Shown here piece after piece: positions 43,096 through 51,724 of a DNA stretch of 64,000 bases (positions are counted from its first letter, which is position 1; every line of letters starts with the position of its first letter). The translations under genes were made by a program, and so were the position numbers. A model generated the notes under the pieces. It searched no databases and was not told where the DNA came from. It saw only the letters and a program-made list of their open reading frames with translations. The DNA is from Sinomonas gamaensis (GTDB lineage Bacteria > Actinomycetota > Actinomycetes > Actinomycetales > Micrococcaceae): contig NZ_SSCL01000006.1 in assembly GCF_005876955.1 (NCBI RefSeq), forward strand, positions 124,001-188,000, given 5' to 3'.

Positions 43096-43157
43096 ACGCA
43101 CCTTAGGGCAGCTGTAAAGCCTCGGTCAACGCACCTTCTTCTCTTCCGCGCAATCTC

Positions 43158-43220
43158 TTGACATGCGCCTGTGACGTGGCCCACTGTTGTGCATAGCGAA
43201 TCAAGTTGCAATTGCTGCAA
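43158..43220 (+). promoter_or_regulatory. Promoter/operator block of the Rieske operon, shared with betA
   Basis: It starts TTGACA (43158-43163), continues CTGTGAC, CACTGTTGTG, and ends in the 15-bp inverted repeat TTGCAATTGCTGCAA (43206-43220), 21 bases before the start codon. A block with the same order and spacing lies at 48859-48920 before betA. Confidence 0.55.
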
Positions 43221-43240
43221 TTGGTGTAAGGGGAGCGTTC

Positions 43241-44425
43241 ATGAAGACTCTTGCCATCGTGGGATCGTCCCTCGCGGGGCTTTCCGCGGCCCGGGCGGCC
43301 CGCGCCGAAGGCTTCGATGGCCGGCTGCTGATGATCGGCGACGAGGTGCATCGCCCCTATGACCGACCACCGCTCAGCAAGGATTTCCTCGCGGGAAAAG
43401 TGGGCCAGGAGACACTGAGCCTTGAAGACCCTACCGAAGATCTGTCAGCCGAGTGGATGCTCGGGGAGCGGGCCGTCGCGCTCGACGCCGGGGAGCGCGC
43501 CGTCGTCCTTGCCAACGGCCAGCGGGTGGCGGCCGACGGCGTGGTGATCGCCACCGGGTCGACCGCTCGGACGCTTCCACAGTTCGAAGGCCTTGAGAAC
43601 GTCTACACCCTCCGTACGCTGGACGACGCTGTTGCACTCCGCGAGGAACTCCGGCCCGGGGCGCGGCTGCTCGTCCTCGGGGCTGGCCTCATTGGTGCCG
43701 AGGTGGCGTCGACGGCGCTGGCCGCGGGAGTCGAGGTCACGTTGCTGGGCGGTCCGAGAGTGCCGCTCACCAGGAGCGTCGGCGCCCACATGGGTGCAGT
43801 GCTCGCAGGTCTCCACGCCGCCCATGGCGTCACGTTCATCCAGAACGCAGTCCTCGAATCCGTGCGCTCAGAGGGAGCGCGCCTGCTGTCTGTGGGGCTG
43901 AGCGATGGCCGGGTCGTCGAGGCCGACGCCGTCCTGGTCGCCGTGGGCGGCGAAGCCGCCACGGCGTGGCTCGAAGGATCCGGGGTGGCGACGGCCGACG
44001 GCGTGATCTGCGACGACCATGGTCGGACGCGCGTCCCCGGCGTGGTCGCCGTGGGCGACTGCGCGGCATGGGAGGACCAGCACCTCGGGCGGCACCACCG
44101 CCACGGACATTGGAACTCCGCGTTGACGCAGCCTGCCCGTGCGATCAAGGCGCTCCTTGGAACCCCGGACCCTCAGCCTGTCGCTACCCTTCCCTACTTC
44201 TGGTCCGACCAGTACGGCATCCGGATCCAGTTCAGTGGCCATGCCGAACTCGCCGACCGGGTGGAAATCGAGGAGGGCGACCTCTCGACCCACACCTTCC
44301 TCGCGGCGTACTACCGGGGCGAGCAGCCGATTGGCCTGCTCAGCAGCGGCCAACCGCGGCTCTTCGGCAAGCGCCGCCGCCAGCTCGAGCGCTCGCTCGC
44401 CGCCCAGACCTTCACTTTTTCCTGA
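43241..44425 (+). CDS. FAD-dependent ferredoxin reductase of the betaine demethylase
   Basis: ATG at 43241 with AAGGGGAGC upstream; 394 residues, the size of Rieske oxygenase reductases (BphA4 type). FAD motif TLAIVGSSLAGLSAARAARAEGF at 3-25, then RPYDRPPLSKDFLAGK, a second NAD motif LLVLGAGLIGAEVASTALAAGVEVTLL, and VPGVVAVGDCAAWEDQHLGRHHRHGHWNSALTQPARAIKALLG. The C-terminal domain reads PYFWSDQYGIRIQFSGHAELAD. It should pass electrons from NAD(P)H to the Rieske ferredoxin at 45682. It opens the operon. Confidence 0.88.
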   Translation: MKTLAIVGSSLAGLSAARAARAEGFDGRLLMIGDEVHRPYDRPPLSKDFLAGKVGQETLSLEDPTEDLSAEWMLGERAVALDAGERAVVLANGQRVAADGVVIATGSTARTLPQFEGLENVYTLRTLDDAVALREELRPGARLLVLGAGLIGAEVASTALAAGVEVTLLGGPRVPLTRSVGAHMGAVLAGLHAAHGVTFIQNAVLESVRSEGARLLSVGLSDGRVVEADAVLVAVGGEAATAWLEGSGVATADGVICDDHGRTRVPGVVAVGDCAAWEDQHLGRHHRHGHWNSALTQPARAIKALLGTPDPQPVATLPYFWSDQYGIRIQFSGHAELADRVEIEEGDLSTHTFLAAYYRGEQPIGLLSSGQPRLFGKRRRQLERSLAAQTFTFS

Positions 44426-44430
44426 TTTAT

Positions 44431-44478
44431 CGCTGTTCAGAAGACTTTTCGCTACTCAGCACATTTTTGCTATTCAGA
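44431..44478 (+). repeat. Three 10-bp direct repeats at 19-bp period before the Rieske gene
   Basis: CGCTGTTCAG (44431), CGCTACTCAG (44450) and TGCTATTCAG (44469) occur exactly 19 bases apart, each preceded by a T-run. They fill the whole 63-base gap up to the ribosome binding site AGAAGGAG. Possible site for a regulator or an mRNA feature. Confidence 0.6.
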
Positions 44479-44488
44479 AGGAGACGAG

Positions 44489-45685
44489 ATGACCACTGCA
44501 CCGGAGAAGCTTGCCGCCCAGGGCACGCACGAGAAGATCTCGGAGAGCCTGATCTCCACGCTTCCTGGCTACACCTATGTGGACGAGGGCGTCTTCGAGG
44601 CTGAGCAGGAGCGCATCTTCGAGCAGATGTGGTTCTGCGCCGTGCGCTCGGCCGATCTTGAGAAGCCGGGCTCGTTCAAGACGGTCCAGATCGGCCGCGA
44701 GAGCGTTATCGTCAGCTGCAACCGCAAGGGCGAGATCCGCGCGTTCTTCAACATCTGCCGCCACCGTGGCGTCAAGCTGTGCATGGAGGAGTCGGGTCAG
44801 GCCGAGCGCTCCTTCCAGTGCCCGTACCACGCATGGACCTATGACCTCGACGGCAAGCTCATCGCTGCACCGAACCTGACCAAGATGCCGGACATCGACC
44901 GGCACGAGCACGGCCTCGTGAAGGTCCACATCCGCGAGTACCTCGGCTACGTCTGGCTCTGCCTCGCAGAGGAGCCGCCCTCCTTCGAAGAGGACGTCAT
45001 GGGCGCCATCGAGGAGCGCCTCGGCGACGTGCATAAGATCGACGGCTACGACGTCGCGAACCTGAGCCTCGGCCGCCGGATCACGTACGACGTCAAGGCC
45101 AACTGGAAGCTCATCATCGAGAACTTCATGGAGTGCTACCACTGCGCCACGATCCACCCGGAACTCACGGAGGTCCTCCCCGAATTCGCCGACGGTCTGG
45201 CCGCGCAGTACTTCGTGGGCCACGGCGCCGAGTTCGGCGAGAACATCAAGGGCTTCACGGTCGACGGTTCCGAGGGCCTCGACGTGATCCCCGGTGTCGC
45301 CGAGGATCAGGACCGCCGGTACTACGCCATCACCATCAAGCCGACCGTGTTCGTGAACCTCGTCCCCGACCACGTGATCATCCACCGTATGTTCCCGATG
45401 GCGGCGGACCGGACCATCGTCGAGTGCGACTGGCTCTACCTTCCGTCGGTGGTCGAGAGCGGCAAGGACGTCTCGGCCTCTGTCGAGCTCTTCCACCGCG
45501 TGAACCAGCAGGACTTCGACGCGTGCGAGCGCTGCCAGCCGGCGATGTCTTCGCGGATCTACGCCAAGGGCGGTGTGCTCGTGCCGAGCGAGCACCACAT
45601 CGGGGCGTTCCACGACTGGGTCATGGACCAGGTCGGAGACGTCGTGCCGGAGAGCAGCCACGGGGTGCGGAAGGAAGTTCGATGA
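44489..45685 (+). CDS. gbcA: Rieske oxygenase, glycine betaine demethylase-like
   Basis: ATG at 44489 after AAGGAGA; 398 residues. The Rieske 2Fe-2S ligands are C90/H92 (CRHRGVKLC) and C111/H114 (CPYHAWTYDLDG). The catalytic domain holds the bridging Asp/mononuclear iron segment NWKLIIENFMECYHCATIHPEL. The alpha-subunit size and the wording match GbcA-type enzymes that remove one methyl from glycine betaine as formaldehyde, giving dimethylglycine. The betA-proVWX-betB and dimethylglycine oxidase genes nearby support betaine. Stachydrine or carnitine relatives are alternatives. Confidence 0.88.
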   Translation: MTTAPEKLAAQGTHEKISESLISTLPGYTYVDEGVFEAEQERIFEQMWFCAVRSADLEKPGSFKTVQIGRESVIVSCNRKGEIRAFFNICRHRGVKLCMEESGQAERSFQCPYHAWTYDLDGKLIAAPNLTKMPDIDRHEHGLVKVHIREYLGYVWLCLAEEPPSFEEDVMGAIEERLGDVHKIDGYDVANLSLGRRITYDVKANWKLIIENFMECYHCATIHPELTEVLPEFADGLAAQYFVGHGAEFGENIKGFTVDGSEGLDVIPGVAEDQDRRYYAITIKPTVFVNLVPDHVIIHRMFPMAADRTIVECDWLYLPSVVESGKDVSASVELFHRVNQQDFDACERCQPAMSSRIYAKGGVLVPSEHHIGAFHDWVMDQVGDVVPESSHGVRKEVR

Positions 45686-46053
45686 GCAGCGAGACCGACC
45701 AGATGATGCGCGTCTGCCCCCTGTCGCAGCTCGCGCGCGGGGACGCGATGCGACTCGAGACGCGGCCCCCGATCGCCCTCTTTCATACGGAGGAAGGCGA
45801 ACTGTTCGCCATCGACGACACCTGTACCCATCAGGATGCGTCCCTAGCCGATGGCTACGTCGAGGGCTGCGAGGTGGAGTGCCCGCTCCACGCCTCCAAG
45901 TTCGATCTGCGCACGGGGAAGGTCGACGCCCCGCCGGCCAAGCTGCCCGTCCGCGTTCACACCGTCGAGGTCCTCGACGGCGACATCTACCTCAAGGAGT
46001 CCGAGGAGGAGCCCAATCTGCCGCCGGGCATCACCGTCGACGGCCACGTCTGA
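45682..46053 (+). CDS. Rieske-type [2Fe-2S] ferredoxin
   Basis: ATG at 45682 overlaps the oxygenase stop by four bases, with GGAAGG upstream; 123 residues. Ligands C48/H50 (CTHQDASLADG) and C67/H70 (CPLHASKFDLRTG) fit a small Rieske ferredoxin. The C-terminal tail (EEEPNLPPGITVDGHV) is acidic. It should connect the reductase at 43241 to the oxygenase, so the demethylase here is three-component. Pseudomonas uses a fused GbcB reductase instead. Confidence 0.88.
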   Translation: MSSETDQMMRVCPLSQLARGDAMRLETRPPIALFHTEEGELFAIDDTCTHQDASLADGYVEGCEVECPLHASKFDLRTGKVDAPPAKLPVRVHTVEVLDGDIYLKESEEEPNLPPGITVDGHV

Positions 46054-46086
46054 GCCGTCGACCATGTTCAGCGAAAGGAGCTCTTC

Positions 46087-47595
46087 ATGACAGCAAAAGG
46101 TGATGTCACCATCGGTGAGGTGGAGAGTGTTCAGCCCAACCGACGTCGGCGTCTTGCGGTCTCCGACATCAACGTCGTAGACCATCCCACGCTCAAGAAG
46201 GCCATCGGCGGCATGATCGTCGGGAACACCATGGAGTGGTACGACGTCGGCGTTTTCGGCTACCTCATCACCACGATGGGTCCGGTGTTCCTTCCGGAGG
46301 CGGACAAGACGGTCCAGACGCTCTTCCTGCTCGGGACGTTCGCGGCCACGTTCATTGCGCGCCCGCTCGGCGGCGTAGTGTTCGGCTGGCTGGGGGACAG
46401 GGTGGGTCGCCAGAAGGTCCTCGCGGCCACCTTGATCCTCATGTCGGCCAGCACGCTGGCCGTTGGCCTCCTGCCGGGCTACGCACAGATCGGCGTGTGG
46501 GCCGCCGTGCTTCTGGTGATCCTGAAGCTGGTCCAGGGCTTCTCCACGGGCGGCGAGTACGCGGGGGCAACGACGTTCGTGTGCGAGTACGCACCGGACA
46601 AGCGCCGCGGCTTTTTCGCGAGCTTCTTGGACATGGGCTCGTACCTCGGCTTCGCCCTCGGGGCCGCGCTCGTCTCTGTGCTGCAGTTGGCCCTCGGGCA
46701 GAGCGCGATGGAACAGTGGGGCTGGAGGCTTCCGTTCCTCCTAGCCGGCCCGTTGGGGATCGTGGCCATCTTCTTCCGGAACAGGATCGAGGAATCGCCC
46801 CAGTTCCAGGCAACGCTGGACGCGCAGGAGGCGGCGGCCTCTCACGCGGTTGCCGCCGACAGCGCCTTCGCCAAGGGGCCGCTCGGTGTGGTGAGGGCCT
46901 ACTGGCGGCAGATCCTGCTGGCCATGATCCTCGCGGCCGCCGCGAACACCGTTGGCTACGCCCTGACGTCGTACATGCCGACTTACCTGACGGAGTCGAA
47001 GGGCTACGATCCGGTGCACGGCACGCTGCTGACGATCCCCGTGCTGGTGGTGATGTCCCTCTGCATTCCCCTCACGGGCCGGCTGTCGGATCGGATTGGC
47101 CGTCGCCCCGTGCTCTGGATCGGCGCCGGAAGCACCGTGGTGCTCGCGGTTCCCGCGTTCCTGCTCATCTCGGTCGGCGCCATCTGGTCCACGCTGATGG
47201 GGCTTGCCCTGATCGCCTTCCCCGTCACGTTCTACGTGGCCAATCTGGCCTCGGCCCTTCCGGCGCAGTTCCCCACGTCGAGCCGCTACAGCGGCATGGG
47301 GATCGCGTACAACTTCGCCGTGGCCATCTTCGGCGGGACAACGCCGTTCATTGTCCAGGGGCTGATTCAGATCACCCGCAACGACATGGCCCCGGCGTAC
47401 TACCTCATGGCGACGTCGGCGATCGGCGCCATTGCCGTCTATTTCCTGCGCGAGGCTGCGCAGCGCCCGCTGCCCGGCTCAATGCCGAGCGTGGACACGC
47501 GGGCCGAGGCGGACGAGCTGGTTGCCACGCAGGACTGGAACCCCCTCATCGATCTCGATGACATGCCGTTCGACCTCATGCGGTCTCGGCACTGA
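46087..47595 (+). CDS. MFS transporter, betaine/proline:H+ symporter type
   Basis: ATG at 46087 after AAAGGAGCTCTTC; 502 residues and twelve helices. MHS motifs are GNTMEWYDVGVFGYL, RPLGGVVFGWLGDRVGRQ, QGFSTGGEYAGATTFVCEYAP, and LSDRIGRRPVLWIG. It is close in type to ProP-like osmoprotectant carriers and to the creatine-cluster permease at 24444. The operon position after the betaine demethylase points to uptake of glycine betaine or a related methylated amine. Confidence 0.87.
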   Translation: MTAKGDVTIGEVESVQPNRRRRLAVSDINVVDHPTLKKAIGGMIVGNTMEWYDVGVFGYLITTMGPVFLPEADKTVQTLFLLGTFAATFIARPLGGVVFGWLGDRVGRQKVLAATLILMSASTLAVGLLPGYAQIGVWAAVLLVILKLVQGFSTGGEYAGATTFVCEYAPDKRRGFFASFLDMGSYLGFALGAALVSVLQLALGQSAMEQWGWRLPFLLAGPLGIVAIFFRNRIEESPQFQATLDAQEAAASHAVAADSAFAKGPLGVVRAYWRQILLAMILAAAANTVGYALTSYMPTYLTESKGYDPVHGTLLTIPVLVVMSLCIPLTGRLSDRIGRRPVLWIGAGSTVVLAVPAFLLISVGAIWSTLMGLALIAFPVTFYVANLASALPAQFPTSSRYSGMGIAYNFAVAIFGGTTPFIVQGLIQITRNDMAPAYYLMATSAIGAIAVYFLREAAQRPLPGSMPSVDTRAEADELVATQDWNPLIDLDDMPFDLMRSRH

Positions 47596-47602
47596 GTTCG
47601 GC

Positions 47603-47627
47603 GCCGGGAGGCCCACAGCCTCCCGGC
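47603..47627 (+). terminator. Terminator-like hairpin after the betaine permease
   Basis: GCCGGGAGGC (47603-47612) and GCCTCCCGGC (47618-47627) pair perfectly around CCACA, eight bases after the stop. No T-run follows, so termination may be weak or Rho-assisted. Confidence 0.6.
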
Positions 47628-47712
47628 CCCGGCTCGCATTCTGTGAACGGTGCTTCGGCGACTGATGCCTGGGGAGGTAGGAGTCGAAGCATCGCTCTCG
47701 GGAAACGAGCGC

Positions 47713-48039
47713 TCAGTCCTTCTCGCTGACACCCGCGAGTTCCACCAGGGTCTCCGGGGGCCCTGGCGGAGTCACGAGCATTTCACCCTGGAGCGGTTCG
47801 GGATGATGTCGCGGCATGCGGACGAGGGCGATCACAGAGATCAAGCCCCACGCGATATTCGTCACGACCGAGGGCCACGCACCGTGGAATGCTCCATTGA
47901 CGATGAATGCGCAGGAGCCGATCAAATTCGCGATCTGAAAGCGGCGAGTTGGGCGCAACCAGCCCATCGAGACCGAGAGGTACGCAACGAGGACCGCAAC
48001 GGCCCCGAACCACCCGACGATTTCGAACACTACATCCAC
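47713..48039 (-). CDS. Small membrane protein, CBU_0592-like
   Basis: GTG start at 48039 with GAGGGGGAAACC upstream; 108 residues. Three hydrophobic segments (about 4-25, 33-55, 58-78) in DVVFEIVGWFGAVAVLVAYLSVSMGWLRPTRRFQIANLIGSCAFIVNGAFHGAWPSVVTNIAWGLISVIALVR. The W-G, Q-x-x-N-L-x-G and N-x-x-W pattern resembles the CBU_0592 family. Function unknown. The C-terminal 30 residues are soluble. Confidence 0.65.
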   Translation of the reverse strand: MDVVFEIVGWFGAVAVLVAYLSVSMGWLRPTRRFQIANLIGSCAFIVNGAFHGAWPSVVTNIAWGLISVIALVRMPRHHPEPLQGEMLVTPPGPPETLVELAGVSEKD

Positions 48040-48049
48040 GGTTTCCCCC

Positions 48050-48720
48050 TCATGCCGATGCCGTTTTCCGGCCAATGTGCAAGCGCCACGGGACGGCCAG
48101 CAGCGCAATTCCTTCGTCCTCTTGGCCCTCGGGCGAGAAGATTCCCCCGATCAGGCTTCCGGAATTCGTCGCAATGACGACGTTGTTCTGATCCACCACG
48201 CATGAGCCCGTGGGCAGGGGTTCCAGGAGCGGCGCGAATTGCGCCCGGAGTGGCCCGATCAGGACGTCGGCTGCGGCAGCCCCGATCATTCTGCCATCCT
48301 TCAGGGCAGCCTCGCCGAAGAACGACGATTCGCCGAGGGATCCCACCCCGTAGAGCACAGGCGCCCCTGTGCGCAGTGTGCGCTGGGCGTCCTCGTAGAC
48401 GTCGGCGAGCTCGCCCGGGGTGCGATCCTCGGCAAGGGCGGCCTGGACTGCCTCGTCGGCGCGGGCCGCGGCGGCCGTGGTCTCCTCGATCTGCATCACG
48501 AGGGCTTTGAGGTCGCGGACGATGGCGCCGTCGTCGACTGTTCGCTGGGAGGCTGGGAGGCGAGCCTCCATCGCCGTCCGCGCATGAGGGGGCGGACGAG
48601 GATCGCTGACTGAGGCCCAGGCGAATCACAAGGCCCAAGCGAATCGTGTCGCCGAACTGCTTCTCCGCAGCCTCGACGTCGCCGTGATCCTCGTGGACGT
48701 CGAGGAACGGGCCCGCTCTT
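48050..48720 (-). pseudogene. Disrupted gene with a Cache-like sensor C-terminus
   Basis: The strand from 48571 to 48050 keeps one frame (MEARLPASQRTVDDGAIVRDLKALV ... LPTGSCVVDQNNVVIATNSGSLIGGIFSPEGQEDEGIALLAVPWRLHIG), a form like a Cache/PDC sensor domain. Upstream, from about 48720 to 48650, a different frame has equally strong third-base G/C bias (FLDVHEDHGDVEAAEKQFGDTIRLGL). An 18-bp tandem duplication lies at 48613-48648 near the join. I infer a frameshift and a lost start. If only the 173-residue part from 48571 is used, it could still be a CDS. Family assignment is weak. Confidence 0.5.
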
Positions 48721-48744
48721 CTGATATGTGGGTTTGGGAGAGTC

Positions 48745-48754
48745 TGATATATCA
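48745..48754. promoter_or_regulatory. GntR operator-like palindrome TGATATATCA
   Basis: Identical to the sites at 31192 and 43086. A related TGATATGT lies at 48722. It stands between the disrupted gene and betA, 209 bases before the betA start. The gap 48755-48858 shows nothing else recognisable. Confidence 0.55.
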
Positions 48755-48858
48755 ATCAGGCTAGCCATCTCTGCGCCCCCGCGTCAACGGCCAATTTCCC
48801 CGCATTTCCCGCACCTGTTTCAGGTGCGTGACATTTTTCCCTCATGGCCCCAAAGTGC

Positions 48859-48920
48859 TTGACACTGCCTGTGACCTGACTCACTGTTGTGTATGCCGAA
48901 CCCAGTTGCATGTGACGCAA
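48859..48920 (+). promoter_or_regulatory. Promoter/operator block of the betA operon
   Basis: TTGACA (48859-48864), CTGTGAC, CACTGTTGTG and the inverted repeat TTGCATGTGACGCAA (48906-48920) occur in the same order and nearly the same spacing as in the block at 43158-43220. The start codon is 42 bases further on. Confidence 0.55.
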
Positions 48921-48962
48921 TTCGCTGGTCAACACCCCCAGAAGGGCCAAGGAGCAAGCAGC

Positions 48963-50642
48963 ATGACAGCCAAACACTATGACTACATCATCGTCGGCGG
49001 GGGCAGCGCCGGCGCCGTGCTGGCCGATCGCCTCAGCGTCGAGGGGAATCAGTCAGTTCTCGTTCTCGAGGCCGGTCGAAGCGACTACCCGTGGGACCTG
49101 TTCATCCAGATGCCCGCAGCGCTGACGTTCCCCAGCGGCAATCGCTTCTATGACTGGCGGTACGAGTCGGATCCCGAGCCCTTCATGGGCGGACGGCGCG
49201 TAGCCCACGCCCGCGGCAAGGTGCTCGGCGGGTCGAGCTCGATCAACGGCATGATCTTCCAGCGCGGCAACCCCCTCGACTATGAACGCTGGGGAGCGGA
49301 CGCAGGCATGGAGTCCTGGGACTTCGCTCACTGCCTCCCATACTTCAAGCGCATGGAGAACGCCCTGGCAGCCGCGCCCGATGACCCCTACCGCGGCCAC
49401 GACGGTCCCCTGATCCTTGAGCGCGGCCCGGCGACGAACCCGCTGTTCCAGGCCTTCTTCGATGCCGCCGTCGAGGCTGGCTACCCCCGGACGGACGACG
49501 TCAACGGCTACCGGCAGGAGGGCTTCGGGCCGTTCGACCGGAACGTGCACAAGGGCGAGCGCTACTCGGCGTCGCGCGGCTACCTGCGCCCCGCCCGCAA
49601 GCGGCCCAACGTCACCGTCCAGACCCTCGCGTACGTCACGGGGATCGAGTTCCAAGGCAATCGCGCGACTGGCGTGACCTATCGCCACGCGGGCCAGACC
49701 CACACGGTGGGCGGTGGAGAGGTCATCCTCTGTGGCGGTGCATTCAACACGCCCCAGCTGCTCCAGCTCGCGGGTATCGGCGACCCGAAGCACCTCCGCT
49801 CCGTGGGTGTCACCCCGCGCGTCGAGCTTCCGGGCGTGGGAGAGAACCTCCAAGACCACCTCGAGGTCTACATCCAGCACGCGTGCCTTCAGCCGGTCTC
49901 GCAGCAGCCTTCGCTCGAGCTGTGGCGCATGCCGTTCATCGGCCTCGAGTGGCTCCTTGGCCGGAAGGGCCCGGCGGCCACGAACCACTTCGAGGGCGGC
50001 GGCTTTGTCCGCTCCAACGACGACGTCGAATACCCGAACCTCATGTACCACTTCCTCCCGGTCGCCGTCCGCTACGACGGCAAGAAGGCCGACGTCGAAC
50101 ACGGCTACCAGGTGCACGTGGGCCCCATGTACTCCGATGCCCGCGGCCAGCTCAAGATCCGCTCGACGGATCCCACGGCCCGTCCGTCGATCCTGTTCAA
50201 CTACCTCTCCACCGAGCAGGACCGCCGCGAGTGGATCGAGGCGATCCGCGTGTCCCGCGAGATCCTCCGCCAGCCGGCCATGGCACCCTTCAACGGCGGT
50301 GAGATCTCGCCTGGCGCGGCGGTTCAGACGGATCAGGAGATCCTGGACTGGGTCGCCCGGGACGCCGAGACCGCCCTCCACCCGTCCTGCACGGCCAAGA
50401 TGGGGCCCGCCTCGGACCCCCTGGCGGTCGTTGACCCGCTCACCATGCAGGTCCATGGCACGGAGGGCCTGCGCGTCGCGGACGCTTCCGCGATGCCGTA
50501 CGTGACCAACGGCAACATCTTCGCCCCCGTCATGATGCTCGCGGAGAAGGCCGCGGACCTCATCCTCGGCCGCCAGCTCCCCGCGGAGCCCGAGCCGTTC
50601 TACCGCCATTCCACGGTCAGCGAGCTTGAGGAGGCATCATGA
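48963..50642 (+). CDS. betA: Choline dehydrogenase-like GMC oxidoreductase
   Basis: ATG at 48963 with AAGGAGC upstream (a longer frame to 48828 crosses the promoter block and is rejected); 559 residues. FAD motif [18 protein letters not shown] at 8-25, GMC signatures [21 protein letters not shown] and [17 protein letters not shown], and the C-terminal catalytic HPSCTAKMG plus [21 protein letters not shown]. It oxidises choline to betaine aldehyde and possibly to betaine. The ABC importer follows with an ATGA overlap and betB lies further down. Confidence 0.9.
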   Translation: MTAKHYDYIIVGGGSAGAVLADRLSVEGNQSVLVLEAGRSDYPWDLFIQMPAALTFPSGNRFYDWRYESDPEPFMGGRRVAHARGKVLGGSSSINGMIFQRGNPLDYERWGADAGMESWDFAHCLPYFKRMENALAAAPDDPYRGHDGPLILERGPATNPLFQAFFDAAVEAGYPRTDDVNGYRQEGFGPFDRNVHKGERYSASRGYLRPARKRPNVTVQTLAYVTGIEFQGNRATGVTYRHAGQTHTVGGGEVILCGGAFNTPQLLQLAGIGDPKHLRSVGVTPRVELPGVGENLQDHLEVYIQHACLQPVSQQPSLELWRMPFIGLEWLLGRKGPAATNHFEGGGFVRSNDDVEYPNLMYHFLPVAVRYDGKKADVEHGYQVHVGPMYSDARGQLKIRSTDPTARPSILFNYLSTEQDRREWIEAIRVSREILRQPAMAPFNGGEISPGAAVQTDQEILDWVARDAETALHPSCTAKMGPASDPLAVVDPLTMQVHGTEGLRVADASAMPYVTNGNIFAPVMMLAEKAADLILGRQLPAEPEPFYRHSTVSELEEAS

Positions 50643-51724
50643 CCGCACCGACACTGGACCCCGAAACTAGCCGCCGCGCGGCACGCCGCGCGGACTCCAT
50701 CGAACCGGCCCTGAAGGTCGAAGGGCTGTGGAAGATCTTCGGCGCCAAGGCTGACCGGATCATCGGCACTCCGGACGAGCACCTCTCCAGGAAGGAGCTC
50801 CAGAGCAGGACCGGCTGCCTCGCTGCCGTGAAGGACGTCTCGTTCGAGGTGGCCCAGGGCGAGGTGTTCGTGGTGATGGGCCTGTCCGGCTCGGGCAAGT
50901 CCACGCTCGTGCGGCTGCTGACCCGGCTGATCGAGCCGACGGCGGGAACCGTGAGGATCGACGGGGAGGACGTGACCCAGGCGGGCAAGGCCCAGCTGCG
51001 GGCCCTGCGCAGGAACCACATGGCCATGGTCTTCCAGCAGTTCGGCCTCCTGCCGCACCGGAAGGTGATCGACAACGTTGCCTACGGCCTGGAGGTCCGC
51101 GGCGAGCCGAAGGCCAAGCGGCTGGCGCGCGCCCAGGAGATGGTGGACCTGGTGGGTTTGTCGGGGTACGAGGGGTCCTTCCCCGATCAGCTCTCGGGCG
51201 GCATGCAGCAGCGCGTGGGCCTGGCCCGCGCGCTGGCGGTGGACCCGCAGGTGCTGCTGTTCGACGAGCCGTTCTCCGCGCTGGACCCGCTGATTCGCCG
51301 CGACATGCAGAACGAGGTGTGCCGGCTCCACGAGGAGGTCGGCAAGACGATGGTCTTCATCACCCATGACCTGCAGGAGGCCCTGCGGCTGGGGGACCGG
51401 ATCCTGATCATGCGCGACGGCGAGATCGTCCAGATCGGCACCCCCGCCGAGGTCGTGGCGAACCCCGCCGACGACTACGTGCGGGACTTCGTCTCCGATG
51501 TGCCGCGCTCGCACGTGCTCACCCTGCGCTACGTGGTCCGCCCCGCCCACGACGGCGAGTCCCTGGACGGGCCCGTGATGCAGGCGAACCAGATCGTCCG
51601 CGACGCGGCCCGCCAGGTCCTCGCGTCCTCCCTCCCGGTCCGGGTGTACGACGACGACCGCTTCCTCGGCGTGGTCGACGACGAGGACATCCTGCGCGTC
51701 GTCGTCGCCGAGGAGGGCGCATGA
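50639..51724 (+). CDS. proV: Glycine betaine/choline ABC transporter, ATP-binding subunit
   Basis: ATG at 50639 overlaps betA (ATGA); 361 residues. Walker [11 protein letters not shown]-loop [10 protein letters not shown], signature [16 protein letters not shown], Walker [14 protein letters not shown], and H-loop ITHD. The N-terminal stretch [13 protein letters not shown] and the C-terminal CBS-like region (about 275-361) are typical of the ProV/OpuAA group. It energises import through the permease at 51721. Confidence 0.92.
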   Translation: MTAPTLDPETSRRAARRADSIEPALKVEGLWKIFGAKADRIIGTPDEHLSRKELQSRTGCLAAVKDVSFEVAQGEVFVVMGLSGSGKSTLVRLLTRLIEPTAGTVRIDGEDVTQAGKAQLRALRRNHMAMVFQQFGLLPHRKVIDNVAYGLEVRGEPKAKRLARAQEMVDLVGLSGYEGSFPDQLSGGMQQRVGLARALAVDPQVLLFDEPFSALDPLIRRDMQNEVCRLHEEVGKTMVFITHDLQEALRLGDRILIMRDGEIVQIGTPAEVVANPADDYVRDFVSDVPRSHVLTLRYVVRPAHDGESLDGPVMQANQIVRDAARQVLASSLPVRVYDDDRFLGVVDDEDILRVVVAEEGA

